Below are positions 23,801 to 37,175 of a stretch of 64,000 nucleotides of DNA, piece after piece. The stretch is from NCBI GenBank assembly GCA_035578905.1, contig JAQJVL010000161.1, positions 947,020 to 1,011,019 of the forward strand. Reading direction: 5' to 3'. The position numbers and the translations under genes were made by a program. Below the pieces are notes generated by a model. It was not told where the DNA came from and made no database searches. It saw nothing but the letters and a program-made list of their open reading frames with translations. Positions within the stretch are counted from its first letter, which is position 1. The number at the start of each line of letters is the position of its first letter. Source of the stretch: Stictocephala bisonia. Taxonomy: Eukaryota > Arthropoda > Insecta > Hemiptera > Membracidae.

Positions 23801-26800
23801 CTATCGTGAATCACATACAATCATGCTACATAATAAAGTTTGTTCTCCAATCCACTGCAGGCTATCAACACCACCACTCACCTGTATTATTGTACAGAGG
23901 TAATAGAGAGAGTGTTCCATGGCCATTCTCCTCAATAGTTAACCAAGTTAGCTATCGTGAATCACATACAATCATGCTACATAATAAAGTTTGTTCTCCA
24001 ATCCACTGCAGGCTATCAACACCACCACCACCTGTATTATTGTACAGAGGTAATAGAGAGAGTGTTCCATGGCCATTCTCCTCAATAGTTAACCAAGTTA
24101 GCTATCGTGAATCACATACAATCATGCTACATAATAAAGTTTGTTCTCCAATCCACTGCTGGCTATCAACACCACCTTCACCTGTATTATTGTACAGAGG
24201 TAATAGAGAGAGTGTTTCCATGGCCATTCTCCCTCAATAGTTAACCAAGTTAGCTATCCGTGAATCACATACAATCATGCTACATAATAAAGTTTGTTCT
24301 CCAATCCACTGCAGGCTATCAACACCACCACACCTGTATTATTGTACAGAGGTAATAGAGAGAGTGTTCCATGGCCATTCTCCTCAATAGTTAACCAAGT
24401 TAAGCTATCGTGAATCACATACAATCATGCTACATAATAAAGTTTGTTCTCCAATCCACTGCAGGCTATCAACACCACCATCCACCTGTATTATTGTACA
24501 GAGGTAATAGAGAGAGTGTTCCATGGCCATTCTCCTCAATAGTTAACCAAGTTAGCTATCGTGAATCACATACATCATGCTACATAATAAAGTTTGTTCT
24601 CCAATCCACTGCAGGCTATCAACACCACCACCACCTGTATTATTGTACAGAGGTAATAGAGAGAGTGTTCCATGGCCATTCTCCTCAATAGTTAACCAAG
24701 TTAGCTATCGTGAATCACATACAATCATGCTACATAATAAAGTTTGTTCTCCAATCCACTGCAGGCTATCAACACCACCATCACCTGTATTATTGTACAG
24801 AGGTAATAGAGAGAGTGTTCCATGGCCATTCTCCTCAATAGTTAACCAAGTTAGCTATCGTGAATCACATACAATCATGCTACATAATAAAGTTTGTTCT
24901 CCAATCCACTGCAGGCTATCAACACCACCACCACCTGTATTATTGTACAGAGGTAATAGAGAGAGTGTTCCATGGCCATTCTCCTCAATAGTTAACCAAG
25001 TTAGCTATCGTGAATCACATACAATCATGCTACATAATAAAGTTTGTTCTCCAATCCACTGCAGGCTATCAACACCACCTCCACCTGTATTATTGTACAG
25101 AGGTAATAGAGAGAGTGTTCCATGGCCATTCTCCTCAATAGTTAACCAAGTTAGCTATCGTGAATCACATACAATCATGCTACATAATAAAGTTTGTTCT
25201 CCAATCCACTGCAGGCTATCAACACCACCATCACCTGTATTATTGTACAGAGGTAATAGAGAGAGTGTTCCATGGCCATTCTCCTCAATAGTTAACCAAG
25301 TTAGCTATCGTGAATCACATACAATCATGCTACATAATAAAGTTTGTTCTCCAATCCACTGCAGGCTATCAACACCACCACCACCTGTATTATTGTACAG
25401 AGGTAATAGAGAGAGTGTTCCATGGCCATTCTCCTCAATAGTTAACCAAGTTAGCTATCGTGAATCACATACAATCATGCTACATAATAAAGTTTGTTCT
25501 CCAATCCACTGCAGGCTATCAACACCCACACCTCACCTGTATTATTGTACAGAGGTAATAGAGAGAGTGTTCCATGGCCATTCTCCTCAATAGTTAACCA
25601 AGTTAGCTATCGTGAATCACATACAATCATGCTACATAATAAAGTTTGTTCTCCAATCCACTGCAGGCTATCAACACCACCACCACCTGTATTATTGTAC
25701 AGAGGTAATAGAGAGAGTGTTCCATGGCCATTCTCCTCAATAGTTAACCAAGTTAGCTATCGTGAATCACATACAATCATGCCACCACCACCACCTGTAT
25801 TATTGTACAGAGGTAATAGAGAGAGTGTTCCATGGCCATTCTCCTCAATAGTTAACCAAGTTAGCTATCGTGAATCACATACAATCATGCTACATAATAA
25901 AGTTTGTTCTCCAATCCACTGCAGGCTATCAACACCACCTGTATTATTGTACAGAGGTAATAGAGAGAGTGTTCCATGGCCATTCTCCTCAATAGTTAAC
26001 CAAGTTAGCTATCGTGAATCACATACAATCATGCTACATAATAAAGTTTGTTCTCCAATCCACTGCAGGCTATCAACACCACCACCACCTGTATTATTGT
26101 ACAGAGGTAATAGAGAGAGTGTTCCATGGCCATTCTCCTCAATAGTTAACCAAGTTAGCTATCGTGAATCACATACAATCATGCTACATAATAAAGTTTG
26201 TTCTCCAATCCACTGCAGGCTATCAACACCACCACCACCTGTATTATTGTACAGAGGTAATAGAGAGAGTGTTCCATGGCCATTCTCCTCAATAGTTAAC
26301 CAAGTTAGCTATCGTGAATCACATACAATCATGCTACATAATAAAGTTTGTTCTCCAATCCACTGCAGGCTATCAACACCACCTCACCTGTATTATTGTA
26401 CAGAGGTAATAGAGAGAGTGTTCCATGGCCATTCTCCTCAATAGTTAACCAAGTTAGCTATCGTGAATCACATACAATCATGCTACATAATAAAGTTTGT
26501 TCTCCAATCCACTGCAGGCTATCAACACCACCTTCACCTGTATTATTGTACAGAGGTAATAGAGAGAGTGTTCCATGGCCATTCTCCTCAATAGTTAACC
26601 AAGTTAGCTATCGTGAATCACATACATCATGCTACATAATAAAGTTTGTTCTCCAATCCACTGCAGGCTATCAACACCACCTTCACCTGTATTATTGTAC
26701 AGAGGTAATAGAGAGAGTGTTCCATGGCCATTCTCCTCAATAGTTAACCAAGTTAGCTATCGTGAATCACTCATGCTACATAATAAAGTTTGTTCTCCAA

Positions 26801-28933
26801 TCCACTGCAGGCTATCAACACCACCTTCACCTGTATTATTGTACAGAGGTAATAGAGAGAGTGTTCCATGGCCATTCTCCTCAATAGTTAACCAAGTTAG
26901 CTATCGTGAATCACTCATGCTACATAATAAAGTTTGTTCTCCAATCCACTGCAGGCTATCAACACCACCTTCACCTGTATTATTGTACAGAGGTAATAGA
27001 GAGAGTGTTCCATGGCCATTCTCCTCAATAGTTAACCAAGTTAGCTATCGTGAATCACATACAATCATGCTACATAATAAAGTTTGTTCTCCAATCCACT
27101 GCAGGCTATCAACACCACCTTCACCTGTATTATTGTACAGAGGTAATAGAGAGAGTGTTCCATGGCCATTCTCCTCAATAGTTAACCAAGTTAGCTATCG
27201 TGAATCACATACAATCATGCTACATAATAAAGTTTGTTCTCCAATCCACTGCAGGCTATCAACACCACCTTCACCTGTATTATTGTACAGAGGTAATAGA
27301 GAGAGTGTTCCATGGCCATTCTCCTCAATAGTTAACCAAGTTAGCTATCGTGAATCACATACAATCATGCTACATAATAAAGTTTGTTCTCCAATCCACT
27401 GCAGGCTATCAACACCACCACCACCTGTATTATTGTACAGAGGTAATAGAGAGAGTGTTCCATGGCCATTCTCCTCAATAGTTAACCAAGTTAGCTATCG
27501 TGAATCACATACAATCATGCTACATAATAAAGTTTGTTCTCCAATCCACTGCAGGCTATCAACACCACCACCACCTGTATTATTGTACAGAGGTAATAGA
27601 GAGAGTGTTCCATGGCCATTCTCCTCAATAGTTAACCAAGTTAGCTATCGTGAATCACTCATGCTACATAATAAAGTTTGTTCTCCAATCCACTGCAGGC
27701 TATCAACACCACCTTCACCTGTATTATTGTACAGAGGTAATAGAGAGAGTGTTCCATGGCCATTCTCCTCAATAGTTAACCAAGTTAGCTATCGTGAATC
27801 ACATACAATCATGCTACATAATAAAGTTTGTTCTCCAATCCACTGCAGGCTATCAACACCACCACCACCTGTATTATTGTACAGAGGTAATAGAGAGAGT
27901 GTTCCATGGCCATTCTTCTCAATAGTTAACCAAGTTAGCTATCGTGAATCACATACAATCATGCTACATAATAAAGTTTGTTCTCCAATACACTGCAGGC
28001 TATCAACACCACCACCACCTGTATCACAGAGGTACAGAGGTAATCGAGAGAGTGTTCCATGGCCATTCTTCTCAATAGTTAACCAAGTTAGCTATCGTGA
28101 ATCACATACAATCATGCTACATAATAAAGTTTGTTCTCCAATCCACTGCAGGCTATCAACACCACCACCACCTGTATCACAGAGGTACAGAGGTAATCGA
28201 GAGAGTGTTCCATGGCCATTCTTCTCAATAGTTAACCAAGTTAGCTATCGTGAATCACATACAATCATGCTACCACCACCACCTGTATTATTGTACAGAG
28301 GTAATAGAGAGAGTGTTCCATGGCCATTCTCCTCAATAGTTAACCAAGTTAGCTATCGTGAATCACATACAATCATGCTACCACCACCACCTGTATTATT
28401 GTACAGAGGTAATAGAGAGAGTGTTCCATGGCCATTCTCCTCAATAGTTAACCAAGTTAGCTATCGTGAATCACATACAATCATGCTACCACCACCACCT
28501 GTATTATTGTACAGAGGTAATAGAGAGAGTGTTCCATGGCCATTCTCCTCAATAGTTAACCAAGTTAGCTATCGTGAATCACATACAATCATGCTACCAC
28601 CACCACCTGTATTATTGTACAGAGGTAATAGAGAGAGTGTTCCATGGCCATTCTCCTCAATAGTTAACCAAGTTAGCTATCGTGAATCACATACAATCAT
28701 GCCACCACCACCACCTGTATTATTGTACAGAGGTAATAGAGAGAGTGTTCCATGGCCATTCTTCTCAATAGTTAACCAAGTTAGCTATCGTGAATCACAT
28801 ACAATCATGCTACATAATAAAGTTTGTTCTCCAATCCACTGCAGGCTATCAACACCACCACCACCTGTATTATTGTACAGAGGTAATAGAGAGAGTGTTC
28901 CATGGCCATTCTCCTCAATAGTTAACCAAGTTA
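17866..28933 (+). repeat. Satellite array, 150-bp unit (with 108-bp and 144-bp variants), about 70 copies
   Basis: Unit landmarks are ctccaatccactgcaggcta, the (cca)n stretch ending cctgtattattgtacagagg, agagagtgttccatggccat and agctatcgtgaatcacatac. The period is 150 bp (for example catgctacat at 20821 and 20971). Shortened 108-bp units lacking the ctacataataaag-to-ctatcaaca block occur singly near 19592-19700 and 25782, and as a run at 28266-28690. Units with a 6-bp deletion (gaatcactcatgc) occur near 26769, 26913 and 27658. Two adjacent units near 28024 and 28172 carry gtatcacagaggtacagagg. The array begins with a 33-bp partial unit at 17866-17898, interrupted by a LINE fragment. Because 150 is a multiple of three, one frame is open for long distances (799 codons at 26629-29028), but many units contain 1-bp indels. 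Confidence 0.97.
17899..18593 (+). pseudogene. 5'-truncated LINE ORF2 C-terminal fragment inserted in the 150-bp array
   Basis: The translation starts YKFLGIILDHKISWNNHVDY, shifts frame in an A-run near 17961, then continues through LSYGIILWGQSSNSVKLFKI, QKRAIQII and TLPSLFIYKSLLY. It shifts again in an A-run at about 18343-18352 before LYNKLPYKLRNMEMKQFKK and its stop near 18511. This is the thumb and C-terminal part of a Jockey/CR1-like ORF2, related to but clearly diverged from the copy at 10058-11821. The 3' UTR ends with gcaataaacattattataat. Left of the fragment is the array sequence catgctaca and right of it tacataataaag, so the insertion splits one unit with an apparent 4-bp (taca) duplication. 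It is non-functional. Confidence 0.85.
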
Positions 28934-30274
28934 CTCAAGTCACGTCTGTCAATAAAAACGGCTCTTTAAACATAAATTGTATAAAACTGCGTAAAACATT
29001 TTGCATCACCAAAATTTTCTCGTTGTAAGAAGTGCACTGTTAAGAAACATTAAGAAAATAATACTGAAGTTAATAAAAAACTACAAAGAAATAACAACAA
29101 CGTAATTTCACTATTACTCTCGATTTTGTGTCCAAATGTACCAAATATATAATCTTAAAATAATGATGAAGCTTGAAGCTTGCAGGATCCGTGAACGGAA
29201 TATACTGTAGTATATTTGTGCTTGGTCCGTTCAACTTAACTACGTCAGAATTACCTTGCCAGTTTACTGGTCGGTTTTGTATATTTTGTCAACCATGATC
29301 TTTTAATTTGAAAAAAAATTTAACATTTAATGTATCTTGAAGCGTGCAGGATCCGTGAGTCTATTTTCTAAATAAGAATTTATGTAGAGAACTGTTCCAA
29401 TAGATTTCTAAATCTACATCCCCATAGCAAAACTCTTTCAATCGATTTCAAGATCGACTGTTTTGATGGATATAAATTATTTGTTTTAAAAGTACGGCAT
29501 TTTAAAAGCAATATTTCCTACTAAAAGTACGCAATCTCTGAAATCCATTTATAGATGAACGCTGTAATACACAGAAGTTTAGTCATATCATTTAGTTATC
29601 CTTTTTCGTGTTGTGTCAAATAAGGAAAACGTTGAAGGGACTTCTATGAAACGTGTTGAAGGTATAATAAACGAGCTGCAAAAAAGATTTTAATATAAAG
29701 ACATTGTTTTATAGATTTTTTTATATGGAATGACAACAATGTTCATTATAATGAAGTTGTAACCGTGTTTTATTTACAATCGCGTCCTGTAATTTTCAAT
29801 TAACGCTGTGTTTTCCTTGTCACCTTCCAAGACTTCAAGATAATTGGTTTTAATCTAAAATATAATTTAATTAACTAGTGTGTCACAAATTGTTATTGCA
29901 TATTATTAAAGTTGATGTATACTTAACGCTCTGAAGATTACAATTTGATAGCATCAATACAATCTCGATTTCAAAGCATATAATCGGTGTTACGTTATAC
30001 ACTGATTAATGGCAAGGGCGTTCTAAACTAAAGTAAATATGATCAGCTGTTTGCGACAGCTGATATTTGACATTTGATGGATAATTAGCACGATCGGCTG
30101 CCGCAAGGAGCGCTATTGCAAACTAATCTTACTATGACAGATTTTAATCAATCAAACAGTAAATATTTTGTTAATTTTACTAAAAGCTCTACAATTAAAA
30201 ACGGCATACCTAAAACTACAGAATGTACTTATAGTATATAACAATCTGATTAATATAAACATTTTATTTGATAA
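28934..30274. other. Unannotated region
   Basis: No gene seen. A short imperfect direct repeat (cttgaagcttgcaggatccgtga-like, near 29168 and 29335) is the only structure noted. Confidence 0.45.
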
Positions 30275-31065
30275 AATTAGTTATTTAATTATCATAATAC
30301 GTGTTGGTACATATACAGTATAAGTGAACGTCACACAACATAAATATTATATATAACAATACAAGCACAAAATGCACAAATATACTACAGTACAAGTACA
30401 AATTGCACTAATATAGCACAATTAAAGTATAAAATGCAAAATATTATGGTGATCGGTTTCGGCAAACAACGCCCATCTTCCTCGAAACAGAGGGATTCAC
30501 AAAAAAACAGAACAAAAGAGCTATGAATATTACAAAAGAATTTATAAAACTCTGGTTTGAGAAAGATGAGCGTGGTTCGCCGAAGTCAATCAACATAATA
30601 TTTGTACATTTATGCTTGTATTGTGCTATATTTGTGCAATTTGTACTTGTATTGAGCTATATTTGTGCAATTTGTACTTGAACTGTAGTATATTTGAGCT
30701 TTTTGTGCTTGTATTTTGATATATTTGTACATTTTGTACTTCTATCGTGGTATATTTGTGCATTTTGTGCTTATATTGCAATATATTTCTGTTTTGTGAC
30801 TTTCACTTGTAATTAATAAAAGTCCAGTACAAGTGAACGTCACATAACAAACATTTATTACAATATAAGCACAAAATGTACAAATACGTACTATTACAAT
30901 AGAATCTTTTGTGAAGTTTGAGGAAAGTGAGTGTGGTTCACCGAAATTGATCACCATAATATACTTGTACATTGTGTGCTTATATTGTAATAAATTTTTG
31001 TTGTGTGACGTTCACTTGCACCGTATTTGTACCAACACATATTATGCTAATTAAAAAACTATTTG
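30275..31065. mobile_element. Foldback-like element, family 2, with 31-bp subrepeats
   Basis: The left end (ttaattatcataatacgtgt, tggtac, then aagtgaacgtcacacaac) is the reverse complement of the right end (gtgtgacgttcacttg, gtaccaacacatattatgct). The same end-module occurs internally: aagtgaacgtcacataac near 30834 and tgactttcactt near 30803. There are therefore four alternating-orientation copies. Between them, tatatttgtgcaatttgtac plus ttgtattgagc recurs about every 31 bp at 30627-30785 on one strand and as acaagtacaaattgcac on the other. No coding region is seen. A diverged piece of the same family is at 47580-47755. Confidence 0.75.
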
Positions 31066-31654
31066 ATAACAGTGCGTTTTTGCAATATTAGAAAATATAT
31101 ATGTGAACAAGTGGGTCTAAAAATAAGGGCACTTTTAATGAATAAATAATCTTAGAAAGTAGTTTGTGAAATATTTAAATCCACTGTGATATTTTTCAAA
31201 ACTATATTATAAAATGGTAGTTATATTTTACTCATATGGAACCTGTAAGACTACGTTAGAATATACTATAAAATATTTATTTTTCTGTCATATTCAGTGA
31301 AAATGTTTATAAACTTTCTTAGATCAATAGAACTATATCGCCTTTATTACAATGAATTATTATTAGTTTTGTATTATTTTTATTGATATTTACCAACATA
31401 AAATCTAATTAAATGAATCATCCATACCTCAAGAAAAACAATTAAATATTCAGTTTTGGAGATATTTTACATAAATGTTTTACCACTTTTATATATTCAT
31501 ATTAGACTTGGGCAATTTAAACCAAAATATAATAAAAATTAATGTATTTTATTTGACACTGGATTATTTAAAATGTTAATTCGTTGGGTTATTTGACAAA
31601 CATTTTATAAATAAATATGTTATTTTTTAGATTTATGTTTTGTTTTTTGAACAG
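31066..31654. other. Unannotated AT-rich spacer
   Basis: Nothing recognisable. Confidence 0.45.
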
Positions 31655-32010
31655 CCACCATTTTGAAACACATAACCTTAGGCATTCGCCCTTTTTAAAT
31701 ATAATAAGTTTTTCTCTAAACTTTTATACAGAATGTCAGAATTATACCTAAAAAATGTTTTAGGATATTTGCCCTTTCGTATAAATTACATATAACTGAC
31801 AGAAAACGAATCGAGATAGGATATATTTTATATTAAATAATTTACTATTTTGACTTGACAAACAATTCCATGAAGTATGAAATAGTCAAAGCTGTATAAT
31901 GCAAGTTGGTCTATAATTATTATCAAATAATAACAGTATATCAGTAGCTGACTGTAGCTAAATAGAGATTGTTTTTCTCAAGATCGACAGTTTCTGTTTG
32001 GCTCAGTTTC
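31655..32010 (-). mobile_element. Decayed LINE 3' end, second copy of the 14870-15140 family
   Basis: Shares ctgacagaaaacgaatcgag with 14882-14905 and tttggctcagttt with 15122-15134, in the same order and similar spacing. On the minus strand the end would read T-E-P-N-R-N, parallel to the K-T-E-P-N-T end of the LINE remnant at 15130. No open frame remains. Confidence 0.5.
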
Positions 32011-32549
32011 TGGAAGTAAAGGCTTGTATCACAACAAATCAAAATTGATTGAGATCATAAAATATGACCCTTTCTATAAACCGGCTGAATAAACATAGTA
32101 CATGTAAACATGTTATGTAAATTTACACAGACTCATGGTCAAATACAAATCAAGTCCATGTTTTAAACTGACACACCTGCCATTAAAATACCTAACTAAG
32201 TACAGTTCTTCCCTTATTTTGTAAAGGAAAGTACAGTTACTAACCATAATCATAAATAACTTATTATCAGTGTTCAAATCAAATAATTCTGTATTGAAAT
32301 TTACTCTTTACTCCTTGCTATTAAATTACAAAAAGTATTCATAGTTGTAAATCCAATGAACTAAACTATGTCTAGTTATGTTTATTTTATTCCGGATAAG
32401 TTCTTAAACGATTGAATGGAAAATTCAGATATGGCAATATTTTTGGGTAAACAAAATATAATTGTATTTTATTTTACTTTATTTATTAAAAAAAGTATCT
32501 TTACATTGACTTTGTATTTCCCTAGTTATTACCAGTTTAAAAATACGTA
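32011..32549. other. Unannotated spacer
   Basis: Nothing recognisable. Confidence 0.4.
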
Positions 32550-32650
32550 CATTATTACAGTTAGTAATAGCCCAATGGAAAATGAATAATCGGTTGTACC
32601 AGCTAACGGTTGTTGATTTCTTTACTCTGAACTCGAACGAAACTAAATCA
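32550..32650 (+). repeat. Dispersed repeat fragment shared with 13783-13862 (minus)
   Basis: ttacagttagtaatagccca, gttgttgat and tgaactcgaacgaa occur in the same order as on the minus strand of 13783-13862. The sequence lies in the 3' region of the LINE remnant there. Confidence 0.6.
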
Positions 32651-32894
32651 GTTGACTTTCTACTTATGTTTACTATTAGCCTTCAAAAGACTCACCTCCT
32701 CCGCGCAGAAGACGTGGATCTGGCGCCATATGTGCGCTCTACATGGGTCTACGCTAACACATGACAAGTGACAGCCGTGACAAGGTCTGGCTGTGGCGAG
32801 ATAACAACACCTTATCTCAGTACCACAGATACCATTGCTGTGATGGCTATTGTTATAACCATGTTTTAAATGGTGTATAATCATAAATTAATCT

Positions 32895-35800
32895 AATAAA
32901 ATGTTACGTTGGTATTGCTATTTAGATTGCATATTACGTTTGTACTGCTATTTAGATTGAATGTTACGTTTGTACTGCTATTTAGATTGAATGTTACGTT
33001 TGTACTGCTATTTAGATTGAATGTTACGTTTGTACTGCTATTTAGATTGAATGTGACATTTGTATTGCTATTTAGATTGAATGTTACATTTGTACTGCTA
33101 TTTAGATTGATTGTTACATTTGTACTGCTATTTAGATTGCATGTTATTTGTACTGCTATTTAGATTGAATGTTACATATCTAATGCTATTTAGATTGAAT
33201 GTTACATTTGTACTGCTATTTAGATTAAATGTTACATTTTTATTGCTATTTAAAATGAATGTTACATTTGTACTGCTATTTAGATTGAATGTTACATTTG
33301 TACTACTATTTAGATTGCATGTTATTTGTACTGCTATTTAGGTTGAATGTTACATTTCTAATGCTATTTAGATTGAATGTTACATTTCTAATGCTATTTA
33401 GATTGAATGTTACATTTCTAATGCTATTTAGATGGTATATTACGTTTGTACTACTATTTAGATTGAATGTGACATTTGTACTGCTATTTAGATTGAATGT
33501 GACATTTGTACTGCTATTTAGATTGAATGTTACGTTTGTACTGCTATTTAAAATGAATGTTACATTTGTACTGCTATTTTGATTGAATGTTACATTTGTA
33601 CTGCTATTTAGATTGAATGTTACATTTCTAATGCTATTTTGATTGTATATTACATTTGTACTGCTATTTAGATTGAATGTTATTTGTACTGCTATTTAGA
33701 TTGATTGTTACATTTGTACTGCTATTTAGATTGAGTGTTACATTTCTAATGCTATTTAGATTGTATATTACGTTTGTACTACTATTTAGATTGAATGTGA
33801 CATTTGTACTGCTATTTAGATTGAATGTTACATTTTTATTGCTATTTAAAATAAATGTTACATTTGTACTGCTATTTAGATTGAATGTTACATTTTTATT
33901 TCTATTTAAAATGAATGTTACATTTGTACTACTATTTAGATTGAATGTTACATTTGTACTGCTATTTAGATTGAATGTTACATTTCTAATGCTATTTTGA
34001 TTGTATATTACATTTGTACTGCTATTTAGATTGAATGTTATTTGTACTGCTATTTAGATTGAATGTTACATTTTTATTGCTATTTAAAATGAATGTTACA
34101 TTTGTACTGCTATTTAGATTGAATGTTACATTTTTATTTCTATTTAAAATGAATGTAACATTTGTACTGCTATTTAGATTGAATGTTACATTTGTACTGC
34201 TATTTATATTGAATGTTACATTTGTACTGCTATTTAGATTGAATGTTAGATTTCTAATGCTATTTAGATTGTATATTACGTTTGTACTACTATTTAGATT
34301 GAATGTGACATTTGTACTGCTATTTATATTGAATGTTACATTTTTATTGCTATTTAAAATGAATGTTACATTTGTACTGCCATTTAGATTCAATGTTACA
34401 TTTCTAATGCTATTTAGATTGAATGTTACATTTCTAATGCTATTTAGATTGTATATTACGTTTGTACTACTATTTAGATTGAATGTGACATTTGTACTGC
34501 TATTTAGATTGAATGTTACATTTGTACTGCTATTTAGATTGAATGTTACATTTCTAATGCTATTTAGATTGAATGTTATTTGTACTGCTATTTAGATTGA
34601 ATGTTACATTTCCAATGCTATTTAGATTGAATGTTACATTTCTAATGCTATTTAGATTGAATGTTACATTTCTAATGCTATTTAGATGGTATATTACGTT
34701 TGTACTACTATTTATATTGAATGTGACATTTGTACTGCTATTTAGATTGAATGTGACATTTGTACTGCTATTTAGATTGAATGTTACGTTTGTACTGCTA
34801 TTTAAAATGAATGTTACATTTGTACTGCTATTTAGATTGACTGTTACATTTGTACTGCTATTTAGATTGAATGTTACATTTCTAATGCTATTTTGATTGT
34901 ATATCACATTTGTACTGCTATTTAGATTGAATGTTATTTGTACTGCTATTTAGATTGATTGTTACATTTGTACTGCTATTTAGATTGAATGTTACATTTC
35001 TAATGCTATTTAGATTGTATATTACGTTTGTACTACTATTTATATTGAATGTGACATTTGTACTGCTATTTAGATTGAATGTTACATTTGTACTGCTATT
35101 TAGATTGAATGTTACATTTCTAATGCTATTTAGATTGTATATTACGTTTGTACTACTATTTAGATTGAATGTGACATTTGTACTGCTATTTAGATTGAAT
35201 GTTACATTTTTATTGCTATTTAAAATGAATGTTACATTTGTACTGCTATTTAGATTGAATGTTACATTTCTAATGCTATTTAGATTGTATATTACGTTTG
35301 TACTACTATTTAGATTGAATGTGACATTTGTACTGCTATTTAGATTGAATGTTACATTTTTATTGCTATTTAAAATGAATGTTACATTTGTACTGCTATT
35401 TAGATTGAATGTTACATTTCTAATGCTATTTAGATTGAATGTTACATTTCTAATGCTATTTAGATTGTATATTACGTTTGTACTACTATTTAGATTGAAT
35501 GTGACACTTGTACTGCTATTTAGATTGAATGTTACATTTTTATTTCTATTTAAAATGAATGTTACATTTGTACTCCTATTTAGATTGAATGTTACATTTT
35601 TATTGCTATTTAAAATGAATGTAACATTTGTACTGCTATTTAGATTGAATGTTGGATTTCTAATGCTATTTAGATTGTATATTACGTTTGTACTACTATT
35701 TAGCTTGAATGTTACATTTTTACTGCTATTTAGATTGAATGTTACATTTTTATTGCTATTTAAAATGAATGTTACATTTGTACTGCTATTTAGATTGAAT

Positions 35801-36810
35801 GTTACATTTCTAATGCTATTTAGATTGTATATTACGTTTGTACTACTATTTAGATTGAATGTGATATTTGTACTGCTATTTAGATTGAATGTTACATTTA
35901 TAATGCTATTTAGATTGTATATTACGTTTGTACTACTATTTAGATTGAATGTGACATTTGTACTGCTATTTAGAGTGAATGTGACATTTGTACTGCTATT
36001 TAGATTGAATGTTACATTTGTACTGCTATTTAGATTGAATGTGACATTTGTACTGTTATTTAGATTGATTGTTACATTTGTACTGCTATTTAGATTGAAT
36101 GTTACATTTCTAATGCTATTTAGATTGTATATTACGTTTGTACTACTATTTAGATTGAATGTGATATTTGTACTGCTATTTAGATTGAATGTTACATTTT
36201 TATTTCTATTTAAAATGAATGTTACATTTGTACTGCTATTTAGATTGAATGTTACATTCTAATTGCTATTTAAAATGAATGTAACATTTGTACTGCTATT
36301 TAGATTGAATGTTACATTTGTACTGCTATTTAGATTGAATTTTACATTTCTAATGCTATTTAGATTGTATATTAAGTTTGTACTACTATTTAGATTGAAT
36401 GTGATATTTGTACTGCTATTTAGTTTAAATTTTACGTTTGTACTGTTATTTAGAATGAATTTTATGTTTATATTACCATTCAGATGAATGTTACATTTTT
36501 GTTGCTATTTAAATTAAAAGCACGTTTGAATTGCTATTTACCGATTTTGCTTTTATATTACTATTTACATTGAATATTACGTTTGTATTGCTATTTACTG
36601 AATTTGCGTTTATATTGCAATTTAGATTGAATTTACATTTGTATTGCTAGTTACATTGAATTTTACGTTTGAATTGCTATTTAGATTAAAATGTACTTTT
36701 GTATTGCTATTTTTATTGAAAGTTGTGTTTGTGTTCCAATTTATATGGAAAACTATACTATGTTTGATTTGCTATTTAGACTGAATATTATGTTTGTATT
36801 ACTATTTGGA
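32895..36810. repeat. Minisatellite array, 30-bp unit, about 120 copies
   Basis: Core unit: tttgtactgctatttagatt plus gaatgttaca. Recurrent unit types are the core, a ctaatgct type followed by gtatattacg, and a ttattgctatttaaaatga type. These assemble locally into a 5-unit, 150-bp higher-order repeat (ctaatgct at about 35121, 35271 and 35421). Units of 28 bp (gttatttgtac) break the otherwise open decapeptide frame, which reads LFRLNVTFVL-like forward and NSSTNVTFNL-like in reverse. Beyond about 36480 units degrade progressively to 36810. Both strands are open only because 30 is a multiple of three; not treated as a gene. Confidence 0.96.
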
Positions 36811-36829
36811 TTAAAAGTAGAAGATTTAT

Positions 36830-37175
36830 CCATATTTAAGTCGACGATCGTAGGGATATGACGCAACTGCAATGAAAGTGATGAGAGAAGATGAGCAAAT
36901 ATAAACTTAGTTACTAACTAAAACAACTGATCCGTAGAAAGCACCTTTCACTAATAACCCTATATCCAGATCAGCTAAGGAGCTTACAGCTTGTTGTGAG
37001 ATCCGAACCACGTAGTATTGGTCTGATTTTCGAATAATTGACAATACTCATTCTCAGTTCTTTCTCTTCGCCACCACCAACCAAACTGAACCAACACTTC
37101 TCTAGTAGTGCCACTATTGTGTGATAGTGACTATTGAGCGGACGTTGTCACCATATTAAGAGGACTGAGAACAAA
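36830..37175 (-). mobile_element. SINE copy A (minus strand, head missing)
   Basis: The minus strand carries the family landmarks: tgagcggac near the head side, a gaccaatactacgtggttcg-like block, the tagggttattag block and a gatcgtcgactt 3' end near 36840. It lacks the tRNA-like head. Divergence from the copies at 38233 and 39160 is high. Confidence 0.65.

Noticed and set aside
929..28933. CRISPR array (regular direct repeats)
   Set aside because: Units are contiguous tandem copies with no unique spacers between conserved repeats, no cas genes, and the DNA is eukaryotic.
26629..29028. 799-codon open frame as a repetitive protein gene
   Set aside because: It is the stop-free frame of the 150-bp satellite. 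No start context, signal or upstream exon is present, and the same frame is broken by 1-bp indels in many units. Kept only as a low-interest finding.
34931..36262. 443-codon frame rich in Leu/Phe/Val as a membrane protein
   Set aside because: It is a 10-residue reading of the 30-bp minisatellite, open on both strands and frameshifted wherever a 28-bp unit occurs.
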